From: Parerythrobacter_A sp963761775
Lineage (GTDB): Bacteria > Pseudomonadota > Alphaproteobacteria > Sphingomonadales > Sphingomonadaceae
Reading direction: 5' to 3'
Assembly (NCBI GenBank): GCA_963761775.1
Contig: CAVXIF010000001.1
Coordinates: 186,001 to 250,000, forward strand
DNA: 64,000 bases
The translations under genes were made by a program, and so were the position numbers. The notes beneath the pieces are model-generated. The model was given only the letters and a program-made list of their open reading frames with translations, was not told the origin of the DNA and searched no databases. This document shows, piece by piece, positions 45,669 through 54,185 of this stretch (its first letter is position 1; each line of letters starts with the position of its first letter).

Positions 45669-46453
45669 CTAATGCCGCGGATGTAAAAAACCCACTCCCG
45701 ATTTTACGAAATCGGCTCCTAAATTTAGATTATCAATATATTCTGGTCCGTCAGTAGTGAATGTTACGATATGTATATTTGAATGAAAATTCGCAAGCGA
45801 TGCAACGATACTATGGCCATCGGTATTTGTATGGAATTGAAAGTCCTTTTTAGATGTCCATTTCCCCTGCGTAAGTTGCCCAGAATCTGGGAGTATTGAT
45901 AGGTAAATTTCTTTAACGCTCGCCGACATGCCGACATTGAAAAAATACTAGAATAGCAAAATCCATTACTGCCAAGAGGTCGACCTACCTTCTCAGCAAA
46001 AAAGGCCATTCCTAATTTTGCTGCAAAAATATTCATCAATCGTGTGACTACAGGACCACCAAGTTCTAACTTGTGTCGTCTCTGTAAAATACTGTCAATC
46101 GGAATCCAAATCTCTTCGTGCTTGCTGCGAAACACAATTTCTTGTCGAAATTGGGGTTCAAGTTGATCCAGCGTACTTAACAGATTTTGCCACTCTTTGC
46201 GCTGAATCGCAGGCACCCTATTGTGCGGAGATAGCCTGGCAAAAAAAGCAGCAGCGGCATCGGCCGCGCGCGATCCACCGTTACAAGATAGACAGGCAGG
46301 AAATTCAAATCCCTTCGGACGGCGTCGACCTTCGAACATTGCGATAGGCGGCATATGCTCGATCGAGGCCGCGATATCAGTGCAGTAGATGCATCGCGGC
46401 TTCCCCAGCAACATATCACTATGTCGCGCCCTTTTGGCCTTTGCTTCGCCCAC
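45669..46453 (-). pseudogene. AT-rich HNH-domain protein, frame broken near 45940
   Basis: The first part reads PRCIYCTDIAASIEHMPPIAMF and FPACLSCNGGSRAADAAAAFF, a CxxC-H-CxxC HNH/zinc nuclease-like signature at about residues 19-66. The frame then needs one extra T in the run of six T (A on the plus strand at 45940-45945) to reach SIFFNVGMSASVKEIYLSILPD and continue to the stop at 45669. The corrected product is about 261 residues with a GTG start. The gene is AT-rich against its neighbours and points away from them, so it looks acquired. A defence or repair nuclease is possible, but the type is not known. Confidence 0.6.
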
Positions 46454-46469
46454 GAACCACCTCCCTCGT

Positions 46470-47978
46470 CTAAGCCCGCGGCGGTTGTCGTCGATAGCTC
46501 AACGCTTCTGCGATGTGGATGCGGCCGACCTGTTCCGCGCCTGCCAGATCGGCGATGGTGCGGGCGACGCGCAGCATTCGGGTGTAGCCGCGTGCGGACA
46601 GGCGCATGGCTTCGGCGGCTTGCATCAGCAGGGTGCGGCCTGCTTCGTCGGGTCCGGCGAATGTCTCCAGTGCGTCGCCCTGCAAACCGGCATTGGTGCG
46701 CGCGCCGGTTTCCTCGAACCGCGCGGCCTGCACCTCGCGGGCGGCGGCGACGCGGGCGGCGACGGTTGCGCTGTCCTCGCCGGTTGGCGGCAGGGCCATG
46801 TCCGCCGCGCTGACGGGATCGACATCGACATGCAGGTCGATCCGGTCGAGCATCGGGCCGCTGACCTTGCTCTGGTAATCCGCCGCGCATTTCGGCGCGC
46901 GCGAACAGGCCAGCGCCGGATCGCCCAGATGGCCGCAGCGGCACGGGTTCATCGCCGCGACCAGCTGGACTTGCGCCGGATAGGTCACATGCGCGTTGGC
47001 GCGGGCGATATCGACGGTGCCGGTTTCCAGCGGCTGGCGCAGCGAATCGAGCACGGCGCGCTGGAATTCGGGCAGTTCGTCGAGGAACAGGACGCCCAGA
47101 TGCGCCAGGCTGACCTCGCCCGGTTTCACCTTCAACCCGCCGCCGGTCAGCGCCGCCATGCTGGCCGAATGGTGCGGCGCGCGAAACGGGCGGGCGCGGC
47201 TGATGCGACCGCCTTCCAGCGTACCCGCGACCGATTGCACCATGCTGACTTCCAGCGCTTCGGCGGGCGAAAGCTCGGGCAGGATACCGGGCAGGCAGCT
47301 GGCGAGCAGGCTTTTGCCCGCCCCCGGCGGCCCGACCATCACGAGGTTGTGCCCGCCCGCCGCCGCGATCTCCAGCGCGCGCTTGGCGGTTTCCTGTCCC
47401 TTGACCTGTTTGAGGTCGGGGCCGGGCGCGATCGGCTCCACCTCGCCCGCACCGGGCAATGGCAATTGTGCCGTGCCTTTCAGATGGGCGAGCAAGGCGA
47501 CGAGGTCGGGCGCGGCGCAGACCGACACGCCGCTGGCCCAGCGCGCCTCGGCCCCTTGCGATGCCGGACAGATCAGCCCGGCATCCTGTTCGTTGGCATG
47601 GATCGCGGCGAGCAGCACGCCGGGGCTGGCGGCGATGCGTCCGTCCAGCGCCAGTTCGCCGACCGCGATCCAGTCGCCCAGTTGCTCGGCATCGGTCACG
47701 CCCATCGCCGCCAGCAATGCCAGCGCGATGGGCAGGTCGTAATGGCTGCCTTCCTTGGGCAGGTCGGCGGGCGACAGGTTGATGGTGATGCGCTTGGGCG
47801 GCAGGGCCAGCGCCATTGCGGACAGCGCCGCACGCACCCGCTCCTTGCTTTCGCCCACCGCCTTGTTCGCAAGGCCGACGATGTCAAAGCGCGGCAGGCC
47901 GGGCGCGACCGAACACTGCACTTCGACCGCGCGCGCCTCCAGCCCCAGATAGGCGACTGTCCTGACCAGTGCGACCAT
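46470..47978 (-). CDS. comM: YifB/ComM family Mg-chelatase-like AAA ATPase
   Basis: 502 residues. An N-terminal Lon-protease-like fold domain (VQCSVAPGLPRFDIVGLANKAVGESKERVRAAL through LPKEGSHYDLPIALALLAAMG) precedes a magnesium-chelatase-type AAA core. That core has Walker A MVGPPGAGKSLLASCLPGILPEL, RPFRAPHHSASMAALTGGG, Walker B FLDELPEFQ and sensor FAAMNPCRCGHLGDP. ComM helicases drive branch migration during natural transformation. Zinc-ribbon-like CRCGHL and CSRAPK cysteines are typical. It faces away from the HNH gene and starts at the canonical MVALVRT. Confidence 0.92.
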   Translation of the reverse strand: MVALVRTVAYLGLEARAVEVQCSVAPGLPRFDIVGLANKAVGESKERVRAALSAMALALPPKRITINLSPADLPKEGSHYDLPIALALLAAMGVTDAEQLGDWIAVGELALDGRIAASPGVLLAAIHANEQDAGLICPASQGAEARWASGVSVCAAPDLVALLAHLKGTAQLPLPGAGEVEPIAPGPDLKQVKGQETAKRALEIAAAGGHNLVMVGPPGAGKSLLASCLPGILPELSPAEALEVSMVQSVAGTLEGGRISRARPFRAPHHSASMAALTGGGLKVKPGEVSLAHLGVLFLDELPEFQRAVLDSLRQPLETGTVDIARANAHVTYPAQVQLVAAMNPCRCGHLGDPALACSRAPKCAADYQSKVSGPMLDRIDLHVDVDPVSAADMALPPTGEDSATVAARVAAAREVQAARFEETGARTNAGLQGDALETFAGPDEAGRTLLMQAAEAMRLSARGYTRMLRVARTIADLAGAEQVGRIHIAEALSYRRQPPRA

Positions 47979-48151
47979 GTGATTGAACTCCCCCGCTATT
48001 CGCCACACGGGATGACAACAGAGCGCCGACAAGTCGAGCGGCAATGCACGGCAACTGTCCCGTTCCGGTGCAATCGGGCAGCAAATACCTAACGCGCGGG
48101 TAACTTCGACGGGTGGCGAGTTGGTAAGATACCGGCGCGGAAAGAGAGGGC

Positions 48152-48931
48152 ATGTCCTTCGCCGCCCGCTTTTTTACCTTCATCTGCGCCGCATTCGCTT
48201 TCGCTGCCGCACCGGCCCATGCGCAAATGCTGAGCGTGGAGACGTGGATCGAGGAATGGAACCCTGGCACGCAAAGCTGGGTGCGGATCGACCCGAACGC
48301 GCCCCGGTCCGCCGACCGCTTCGTATCGACCGCGCGCATCCCGGTACGCAAGGCCATTGCCCGCTATGGCCCGTTCCATGTCATCGATACCCGCCGCGCC
48401 GCGCTGATGGATGTGACCGATGCTGCCAGTCCCGCGCATTTCCGCGCCATGCTGCGCGATTACCCGCAGATGGCCACGCTTGCGCTGGTGGAAGCACCGG
48501 GCACGCAAGACGATCGCGGTAATCTGGCGGTCGGGCGCATGATCCGCGCCGCCGGTATCGCCACCCATGTCCCCGCCGATGGCTCGGTGCGGTCGGGCGC
48601 AGTGGAGCTATTCCTGGCGGGCAGGGAGCGCCGGATCGACGACGGCGCGGAATTCGCCGTACATAGCTGGATCGACAATACCGGGCGGGAGGCGCATGAT
48701 TACGCCGCCGATGCCGAGGCCAACCGGACCTATCTGGACTATTACGCCGAAATGGGCATGACCGGCGCGCAGGCCCGCGCGTTCTACGCCATGACCAATT
48801 CGGTGCCGCACGCGCAAGCGCGGTGGATGACAGCGGACGACATGCGCGGCTGGCTGCCCGCGAAAAAAGCCGATCCCGTTGCGCCGCGTATCGCGTTCGC
48901 AAACCTTGACTCTGCGCCCCTGCTGCCATAG
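48152..48931 (+). CDS. exported protein resembling the ClpP-like periplasmic family COG3904
   Basis: 259 residues with a signal peptide ending PAHAQ (about residue 25). The mature part carries LVEAPGTQDDRGNLAVGRMIRAAGIATHVPADGSVRSGAVELFLAGRERR, which I read as the ClpP/crotonase-like segment of COG3904: glycine, then a helix, then Ser-Gly/Ala where the catalytic serine is expected. It then reads FAVHSWID with the histidine. The C-terminal 80 residues are helical and charged. If right, it could be a periplasmic serine hydrolase. The match is by eye only. A terminator follows. Confidence 0.6.
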   Translation: MSFAARFFTFICAAFAFAAAPAHAQMLSVETWIEEWNPGTQSWVRIDPNAPRSADRFVSTARIPVRKAIARYGPFHVIDTRRAALMDVTDAASPAHFRAMLRDYPQMATLALVEAPGTQDDRGNLAVGRMIRAAGIATHVPADGSVRSGAVELFLAGRERRIDDGAEFAVHSWIDNTGREAHDYAADAEANRTYLDYYAEMGMTGAQARAFYAMTNSVPHAQARWMTADDMRGWLPAKKADPVAPRIAFANLDSAPLLP

Positions 48932-48949
48932 TTGGCCGAACTGCAAGAC

Positions 48950-48978
48950 GGTCGTCCGACGGGGCGGCCCTTTTTATT
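48950..48978 (+). terminator. rho-independent terminator
   Basis: GGTCGTCC pairs with GGGCGGCC, eight pairs including two G-U, around a three-base loop, and is followed by CTTTTTATTTG. It ends the transcript of the exported protein just before rpmH. Confidence 0.75.
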
Positions 48979-49036
48979 TGACGTAGTTTATTTGCCGCAG
49001 GCCATCCTGCGACCTGCCGGATTTCAAGGACACGAC

Positions 49037-49171
49037 ATGAAGCGCACATTCCAGCCCAGCAATCTCGTGCGTTCACGCCGGCACGGGTTCTTTGCGCGCA
49101 AGGCCACCGTCGGCGGCCGCAATGTCCTGCGCAACCGCCGCCGTCGCGGTCGCAAGAAACTGAGCGCCTGA
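49037..49171 (+). CDS. rpmH: 50S ribosomal protein L34
   Basis: 44 residues, strongly basic: MKRTFQPSNLVRSRRHGFFARKATVGGRNVLRNRRRRGRKKLSA is the usual alphaproteobacterial form, identical in plan to E. coli L34. It is the first gene of the conserved rpmH-rnpA-yidD-yidC block, followed at 22 bases by rnpA. The ATG is preceded by AAGGAC nine bases upstream. Confidence 0.97.
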   Translation: MKRTFQPSNLVRSRRHGFFARKATVGGRNVLRNRRRRGRKKLSA

Positions 49172-49193
49172 ATTACGGCGCGGTGCTGGTCGG

Positions 49194-49643
49194 GTGAGCG
49201 ATACGCCTCCTGACGCGGCTCCCCTGACAACGATCCGCAAACGTGCGGATTTCCTCGCCGCCAACCGGGGCTTGCGCGTGGCGCGGCCTGGCTTTGTGCT
49301 GCTGGCGCGGCGTAATGACAGCCTGACCGAAACAGGTGCCATGCGGTTCGGTATCACTGTCACCAAGAAAATCGGCAATGCGGTTGTCCGCAACCGCATG
49401 AAGCGGCGTTTCCGTGAATTGCTGCGTGCGGCTTTGCCCGAACGCGGGCTGGCAGGGCACGACCACATCCTGATCGGGCGCGACACCGGCGTGGAGCGTG
49501 ACTTCGACCTGCTGCGTGCCGAGCTTGATCGCGCTTTGGAAAAAGCTGCGGCAGGCAAGGGCGATGCGCCGCGCAGGCACCGGTCGCGCGGTCGCGGGCA
49601 AGGCCGGAGCAACGGTCCGGGCCAGAACCGGGGCCGGCGATGA
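49194..49643 (+). CDS. rnpA: ribonuclease P protein component
   Basis: 149 residues from a GTG start. RnpA binds M1 RNA to process tRNA 5' ends. The RNR signature is VTKKIGNAVVRNRMKRRFRELLRAAL near residue 55, and the N-terminal beta sheet is FGITVTKK-adjacent. The C-terminal 30 residues are low complexity (Gly/Arg/Asp), longer than in E. coli. The stop shares bases with the yidD ATG (ATGA). Confidence 0.94.
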   Translation: MSDTPPDAAPLTTIRKRADFLAANRGLRVARPGFVLLARRNDSLTETGAMRFGITVTKKIGNAVVRNRMKRRFRELLRAALPERGLAGHDHILIGRDTGVERDFDLLRAELDRALEKAAAGKGDAPRRHRSRGRGQGRSNGPGQNRGRR

Positions 49644-49849
49644 AATACCTGCTGATCGGTATTGCACGCGCGTGGCAATGGGGGCCGTCGCGTATCCTGC
49701 CGCCCACCTGCCGCTTCACACCGTCCTGTTCGCAATACGCCGTCGAGGCATTGCAGAAGCATGGCGCAATCAGGGGTGGATGGATGGCAGGGAAGCGCCT
49801 ATTGCGCTGCCACCCTTGGGGCGGGCACGGCTACGATCCTGTTCCGTGA
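49640..49849 (+). CDS. yidD: membrane protein insertion efficiency factor YidD
   Basis: 69 residues with the signature LPPTCRFTPSCSQYAVEAL and RCHPWGGHGYDPVP, both unmistakable for YidD, a small peripheral protein that aids YidC-dependent insertion. The basic N-terminal amphipathic helix is WQWGPSRILPP. It overlaps rnpA by four bases and is followed by yidC with a 38-base gap. Confidence 0.96.
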   Translation: MKYLLIGIARAWQWGPSRILPPTCRFTPSCSQYAVEALQKHGAIRGGWMAGKRLLRCHPWGGHGYDPVP

Positions 49850-49887
49850 CTCCCCCGCCTTCCCGCAACAGGACGTAAGCTCACCCC

Positions 49888-51678
49888 GTGGAAAACCAGC
49901 GCAACCTGATACTCGCCGTCGTGCTGTGCGGCCTGCTGCTGCTGGGCTGGGACATGGCGGTACGCGAATTCTATCCCGAACCCGCCTCGACCGAGGAAAT
50001 TGCCGACGCGACACAGGCTGCCGCACCGGCGGTGGCGTCGCAGGGTCGGACATACTCGCAAGGGCGCGAGGGCGGCCTGATCGATCCCGCCGATATCGCG
50101 GAGGAAAATGCCGATCTCGAAACCGTGCTGGTCGCCGCCGACCGCATCCGCATTGCCGCACCCGAAATGTCCGGTTCCATCAATCCGGTCGGCGCACGCA
50201 TCGACGATATCACCCTGTCCACGCATCGCCAGACGGTGGAGCAGGAAAGCGGCCCGGTCCGCATCTTTTCGCCCGCCGGCACACCGGCACAGCATTTCGC
50301 GCAATTCGGCTGGGCGGGCGAGGGCATGGCGCTGCCGAGTGTGAAGACCGTGTGGCAGGCCGAAGGCGGGCCACTCGCGCCCGACGCCCCGGTGACGTTG
50401 CGCTGGGACAATGGCGAGGGCCAGCGCTTCACCATCCTGTTGACGGTCGATGACCACTACATGATTACCGCGCGCCAGACGGTGGCCAATACCGGCACCG
50501 CGCCCGTGGTGGTACAGCCACGCGCCGGCGTCATCCGTACCAGCGAAACCGCCAGCGCAGACGCTTTCAACGTGCATTCCGGACCCATCGGCAGCTTCGG
50601 CGAGGGCGTGAATTTCGGCCCCGATTATTCCGACCTTGCAGATGACGTCGCCGAAGGGCGCATCGACGGCACGCCGCATTGGCTCGGCTTCACGGATATC
50701 TACTGGCTCAGCGCCGTCATCCCGCAAGCGCGCGCGGATGTGGATGCGGATTTCGTCTCGCTGGGCGATGACCGCTACGTCGCGCGCATGACCTATGCGC
50801 CGCAGACGGTTGCGCCGGGACGGCAAGTGACCCGCACCACGCAGCTGTTCGCAGGGGCCAAGGAAAGCGCCATCCTCGACCAGTACGAGGCGGCGGGCGT
50901 CTACAAGTTCGGCAATGCGATCGACTGGGGCTGGTTCGGCTGGATCGCGCGGCCGATCTGGTGGCTGCTGACCAACCTGTTCGCGCTGGTTGGCAATTTC
51001 GGCGTGGCGATCATCCTGATGACGCTGCTTATCCGGCTTGTGCTGTTCCCCATCGCGCAGAAGCAGTTCAGCTCCATGGCGCAGATGAAGGCCATCCAGC
51101 CCAAGATGAAGGCGCTGCAGGACCGCTACAAGGACGACAAGCAGAAGCAGCAGCAGGAAATCATGGCGCTGTACAAGAAGGAGAAGGTCAACCCTCTGGC
51201 CGGCTGCCTTCCGCTGATCGTGCAGATCCCGATATTCTTCGCACTGTACAAGGTGTTGATCCTGGCGATCGAGATGCGGCACCAGCCGTTCGCGCTGTGG
51301 ATCAAGGACCTGTCCGCACCCGATCCGGCGAAGATCCTCAACCTGTTCGGCCTGTTGCCGTTCGATCCGCCCAGCTTCCTCGGCATCGGCATCCTCGCCA
51401 TTCTGCTGGGCGTGACGATGTGGCTGACGTTCAAGTTGAACCCGACCGCGACCGACCCGATGCAGAAACAGATCTTCGCGATCATGCCGTGGATGCTGAT
51501 GTTCGTGATGGCTCCGTTTGCCGCCGGTCTGCTGTTGTACTGGGTGACCAACAACATCCTGACGCTGGCGCAGCAAAGCTACCTCTATTCCAAGCACCCG
51601 CAGCTTAAAGCCGCTGCTGCAAAGGCGCAGGAAGACGCGGCGCGCGATGCGGAGCGGGACAAGAAGAGCAAGGCGTGA
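49888..51678 (+). CDS. yidC: membrane protein insertase
   Basis: YidC inserts inner-membrane proteins, alone or with SecYEG. 596 residues from a GTG start. One N-terminal helix (LILAVVLCGLLLLGWDMAV) is followed by a large periplasmic domain (about 35-350) and five C-terminal helices. The conserved core is ALVGNFGVAIILMTLLIRLVLFPIAQKQFSSMAQMKAIQPKMKALQ, with the Arg of the groove, then AGCLPLIVQIPIFFALYKVL and APFAAGLLLYWVTNNILTLAQQ. The C-terminus is rich in Lys/Asp. Confidence 0.97.
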   Translation: MENQRNLILAVVLCGLLLLGWDMAVREFYPEPASTEEIADATQAAAPAVASQGRTYSQGREGGLIDPADIAEENADLETVLVAADRIRIAAPEMSGSINPVGARIDDITLSTHRQTVEQESGPVRIFSPAGTPAQHFAQFGWAGEGMALPSVKTVWQAEGGPLAPDAPVTLRWDNGEGQRFTILLTVDDHYMITARQTVANTGTAPVVVQPRAGVIRTSETASADAFNVHSGPIGSFGEGVNFGPDYSDLADDVAEGRIDGTPHWLGFTDIYWLSAVIPQARADVDADFVSLGDDRYVARMTYAPQTVAPGRQVTRTTQLFAGAKESAILDQYEAAGVYKFGNAIDWGWFGWIARPIWWLLTNLFALVGNFGVAIILMTLLIRLVLFPIAQKQFSSMAQMKAIQPKMKALQDRYKDDKQKQQQEIMALYKKEKVNPLAGCLPLIVQIPIFFALYKVLILAIEMRHQPFALWIKDLSAPDPAKILNLFGLLPFDPPSFLGIGILAILLGVTMWLTFKLNPTATDPMQKQIFAIMPWMLMFVMAPFAAGLLLYWVTNNILTLAQQSYLYSKHPQLKAAAAKAQEDAARDAERDKKSKA

Positions 51679-52368
51679 CGCCCGATCTGGACCCCGACCT
51701 TGATCCCGACGAAGCCTGAAGCTGAAGCGGAACGCGAACGGGCGAAATTGGCCCGCCGTGCCGAGAAGCTGTTTTCGGGCCGGGTCGATTTCCTGCTGTC
51801 CGCGCCACAGCTTAAATTCCTGCCCGACGCGACTGTCCCCGAAATCGCCTTCGCCGGCCGCAGCAACGTCGGCAAATCGTCCCTTTTAAACGCACTTACC
51901 GGGCGCAAGAGTATCGCGCGCGCCTCGGTGACGCCCGGTCGCACGCAGGAACTCAACTTCTTCGAAGTCGGCGAACCCACGCAATTCCGGCTGGTCGATA
52001 TGCCCGGCTATGGCTTTGCCAAGGCACCCGTAGCGGTGGTCGAGAAATGGAAGAAGCTGGTCCGCACTTTCCTGAAAGGACGCCAGACGCTCAATCGCAC
52101 GCTGGTGCTGGTCGATGCGCGACACGGGCTGAAGGATGTCGACCGGGAAATGATGCGGATGCTGGACGAGACCGCCGTCAGCTATCGCCTCGTCCTGACC
52201 AAGGCGGACAAGATCAAGGCCAGCGCGCTGGACGCGGTGGCTCAAAAGGTCGCCGAGGAAGCGCGCACGCACCCTGCCGCCTACCCCGAGATGCACGTCA
52301 CCAGCGCGGAGAAATGCATGGGGATCGCGGAACTGCGCGCCGCCGTGCTGGCCGATACCGGAGTCTAG
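51675..52368 (+). pseudogene. engB: ribosome-biogenesis GTPase, frame broken near 51717
   Basis: EngB/YsxC is an essential GTPase for 50S assembly. The GTP-binding motifs are complete: G1 FAGRSNVGKSSLLNAL, G3 VDMPGYGFAK, and G4 VLTKADK. The ATG/GTG start expected in an overlap with yidC is the GTG at 51675, which reads MTPDLDPDLDPDEA and then hits a stop. Removing the T at 51717 (GAAGCCTGAA to GAAGCCGAA) joins it to EAEAERERAKLARRAEKL. The only in-frame alternative is TTG at 51700. The intact core and the canonical overlap favour an extra base. Corrected length is about 230 residues. Confidence 0.85.
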
Positions 52369-52641
52369 TGCGGGCGCTGGCTGCGGCGTTTTCCTACACC
52401 GGCGCGATCCGCCATAGGCTGGCGGATGAATTATCCCGATCCGCCCCTGCCCGACCCTCACGATGCAGATGGCTTTCGCCGCTATCTGGCCGCGTGGCTG
52501 CGCGAAGACCGCATCCAAAAACACCGGGCGGCGCATATGCGAAAAGGTCGCAGGAACCCTGTGTCATGTGTCAACCCTGTTCAGCCTCGACAGCGCGCGG
52601 ATGAACGCTTAGGCGGCGAGCAGGGCAAGCAGGGACTCCGC
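52369..52641 (+). other. 273-base gap with an in-frame upstream extension of the glutathione transferase gene
   Basis: The transferase frame is open from an ATG at 52426, giving 72 extra residues (MNYPDPPLPDPHDADGFRRY...). The composition is unlike the family N-terminus, and the domain starts cleanly at 52642. I judge the extension non-coding, but a short separate gene or a leader cannot be excluded. No RNA gene or clear promoter was seen. Confidence 0.4.
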
Positions 52642-53310
52642 ATGAAGCTGATACTGGGCAACAAGAACTATTCCAGCTGGAGCCTGCGCGGCTGGCTGGC
52701 GGCGAAGCAATCGGGTCTCGCTTTCGAGGAAATCACCGTGCCGCTGTTCGGCAAGGAGTGGGAAGCGAGCAAGCAGGCCGACCACGGAACGCAGCCCAGC
52801 CACGGCAAGGTGCCGATCCTGTGGGACGGCGACGCGGTGGTATGGGATAGCCTCGCCATCCTCGAATATCTCGCCGACAAGGTCGGGCGCGACCGGTTCT
52901 GGCCGAAGGACGATGCCGCGCGCGGCATGGCGCGCGCGATGGTGGCGGAGATGCACTCGTCCTTCGCCGCGCTGCGCACCGATTGCCCGATGAACATCCG
53001 CGCGTCAGTACCAGACGCGACCATCTCCGAAGCCACCCGCACCGACACCGTCCGCATCCTGCAATTATGGGCAGAGGCCCGCGCCCGGTTCGGGCAAAGC
53101 GGACCGTTCCTGTTCGGCACGTTCGGGGCAGCGGACATCGTCTACGCGCCCGTCGTCTCGCGCTTTCGCACCTACGGCTTCACTCTGCCCGGCTTCGCGC
53201 GAGCCTATATGGATGCCGTGTGGGAGCATGACTGGATGCAAGGCTGGGTCGCGGCGGCGGAGAACGAGGAATGGGTCATCGAGCAGTACGAGCAGGTGGA
53301 AGCATCATGA
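52642..53310 (+). CDS. glutathione S-transferase
   Basis: 222 residues. The N-terminal thioredoxin-like domain has MKLILGNKNYSSWSLRGWLAAKQSGLAFEEI, with the SSWSLR segment placing the glutathione-activating Ser/Tyr region. HGKVPILWDGDAVVWDSLAILEYLADK is the conserved cis-Pro and glutathione-binding Asp/Ser stretch. The C-terminal helical domain is FLFGTFGAADIVYAPVVSRFRTYGF. The NYSSWSLR start is characteristic of a bacterial class with unknown substrate. The stop overlaps the next start (ATGA), coupling it to the nuclease gene. Confidence 0.9.
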   Translation: MKLILGNKNYSSWSLRGWLAAKQSGLAFEEITVPLFGKEWEASKQADHGTQPSHGKVPILWDGDAVVWDSLAILEYLADKVGRDRFWPKDDAARGMARAMVAEMHSSFAALRTDCPMNIRASVPDATISEATRTDTVRILQLWAEARARFGQSGPFLFGTFGAADIVYAPVVSRFRTYGFTLPGFARAYMDAVWEHDWMQGWVAAAENEEWVIEQYEQVEAS

Positions 53311-54185
53311 GGCGGGGTATTGCCCTTCTTTTGCTTCTGATACTCGCGCTGATGCCGATGCGGGTCATGGCATGGGGCGAATACGGCCACCGGGTCACCG
53401 CCCGCATCGCATTGGCCAATGTGTCGCCGCAAACCCGTCTCCAGCTGGCGCGCCTGCTACGCTACGAAGCGCAACTGGGCACGCCGGAATGCCGGCTGAC
53501 ATCGCTCGACGACGCCTCGGTATGGCCGGACTGTGTGCGCCGGACCGGCTGGCGCTGGGGCTATACCGCCGCCTGGCACTATCGCACCGCACCGATCTGC
53601 GAGCCTTACGATCCGGACGCGAACTGCGCCGGGGGCAGCTGTGTCACCGCGCAGATCGAACGCAGCCATCGCCTGCTGGCGGACGAAACCCTGCCGCCGC
53701 ATATCAGGCTGCAGGCGCTTGCGTTCATGGTGCATTTCGCAGGCGATGTGCACATGCCGTTGCATTCGGGCGATAAGGACGATCGCGGCGGCAACGACCG
53801 CCGTGCCGATTACGGTATCGCACCCGGGCGCAACCTTCATTCCATCTGGGACGGGCCGCTGGCCGAACGCGCCATTACCAGCGCCGCCCCTTCGCTGATA
53901 CGGCGTTACAGTATTACCGAACGCACGGCCATCGCTACGGGAAATCCTGCCGACTGGGGCCGCGAAAGCTGGCAGACGGCGCGCGATTTCGTCTATCCCA
54001 ACGCGTTCGATACTGACCCGTGCGCAAATGACCTTCCCGAAACCACTGCGCTGACGCAGGCGGATATCGAAGCGGCCATCCCCGTCTCGCAGCGGCGGGT
54101 ACAGCAGGCAGGTCTGCGGATTGCGCGCCTGATGGACGAAGCTTTCGCGCCGGGTCCGCTGAAGGTGGAGAGGCACAATGACTGA
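53307..54185 (+). CDS. S1/P1 family nuclease, exported
   Basis: 292 residues with a signal peptide ending RVMA (about residue 22). The mature N-terminus WGEYGHR begins with Trp, whose amino group is a zinc ligand in P1 nuclease. Further ligand regions follow in order: DDASVWPDCVRR, YTAAWHYRTAP, FMVHFAGDVHMPLHSGDKDDRGGNDRRADYG, and NLHSIWDGPLAER. Together these give the trinuclear zinc site of single-strand nucleases. It probably digests nucleic acids in the periplasm or outside, supplying phosphate or nucleosides. It overlaps dapE by eight bases. Confidence 0.9.
   Translation: MRRGIALLLLLILALMPMRVMAWGEYGHRVTARIALANVSPQTRLQLARLLRYEAQLGTPECRLTSLDDASVWPDCVRRTGWRWGYTAAWHYRTAPICEPYDPDANCAGGSCVTAQIERSHRLLADETLPPHIRLQALAFMVHFAGDVHMPLHSGDKDDRGGNDRRADYGIAPGRNLHSIWDGPLAERAITSAAPSLIRRYSITERTAIATGNPADWGRESWQTARDFVYPNAFDTDPCANDLPETTALTQADIEAAIPVSQRRVQQAGLRIARLMDEAFAPGPLKVERHND

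Noticed and set aside
46389..48092. 567-codon antisense frame opposite comM
   Set aside because: Same reason: shadow frame of a strongly coding GC-rich gene.
49831..51597. 588-codon antisense frame opposite yidC
   Set aside because: The real gene on the other strand is unmistakable, and the frame has low-complexity His/Arg composition.
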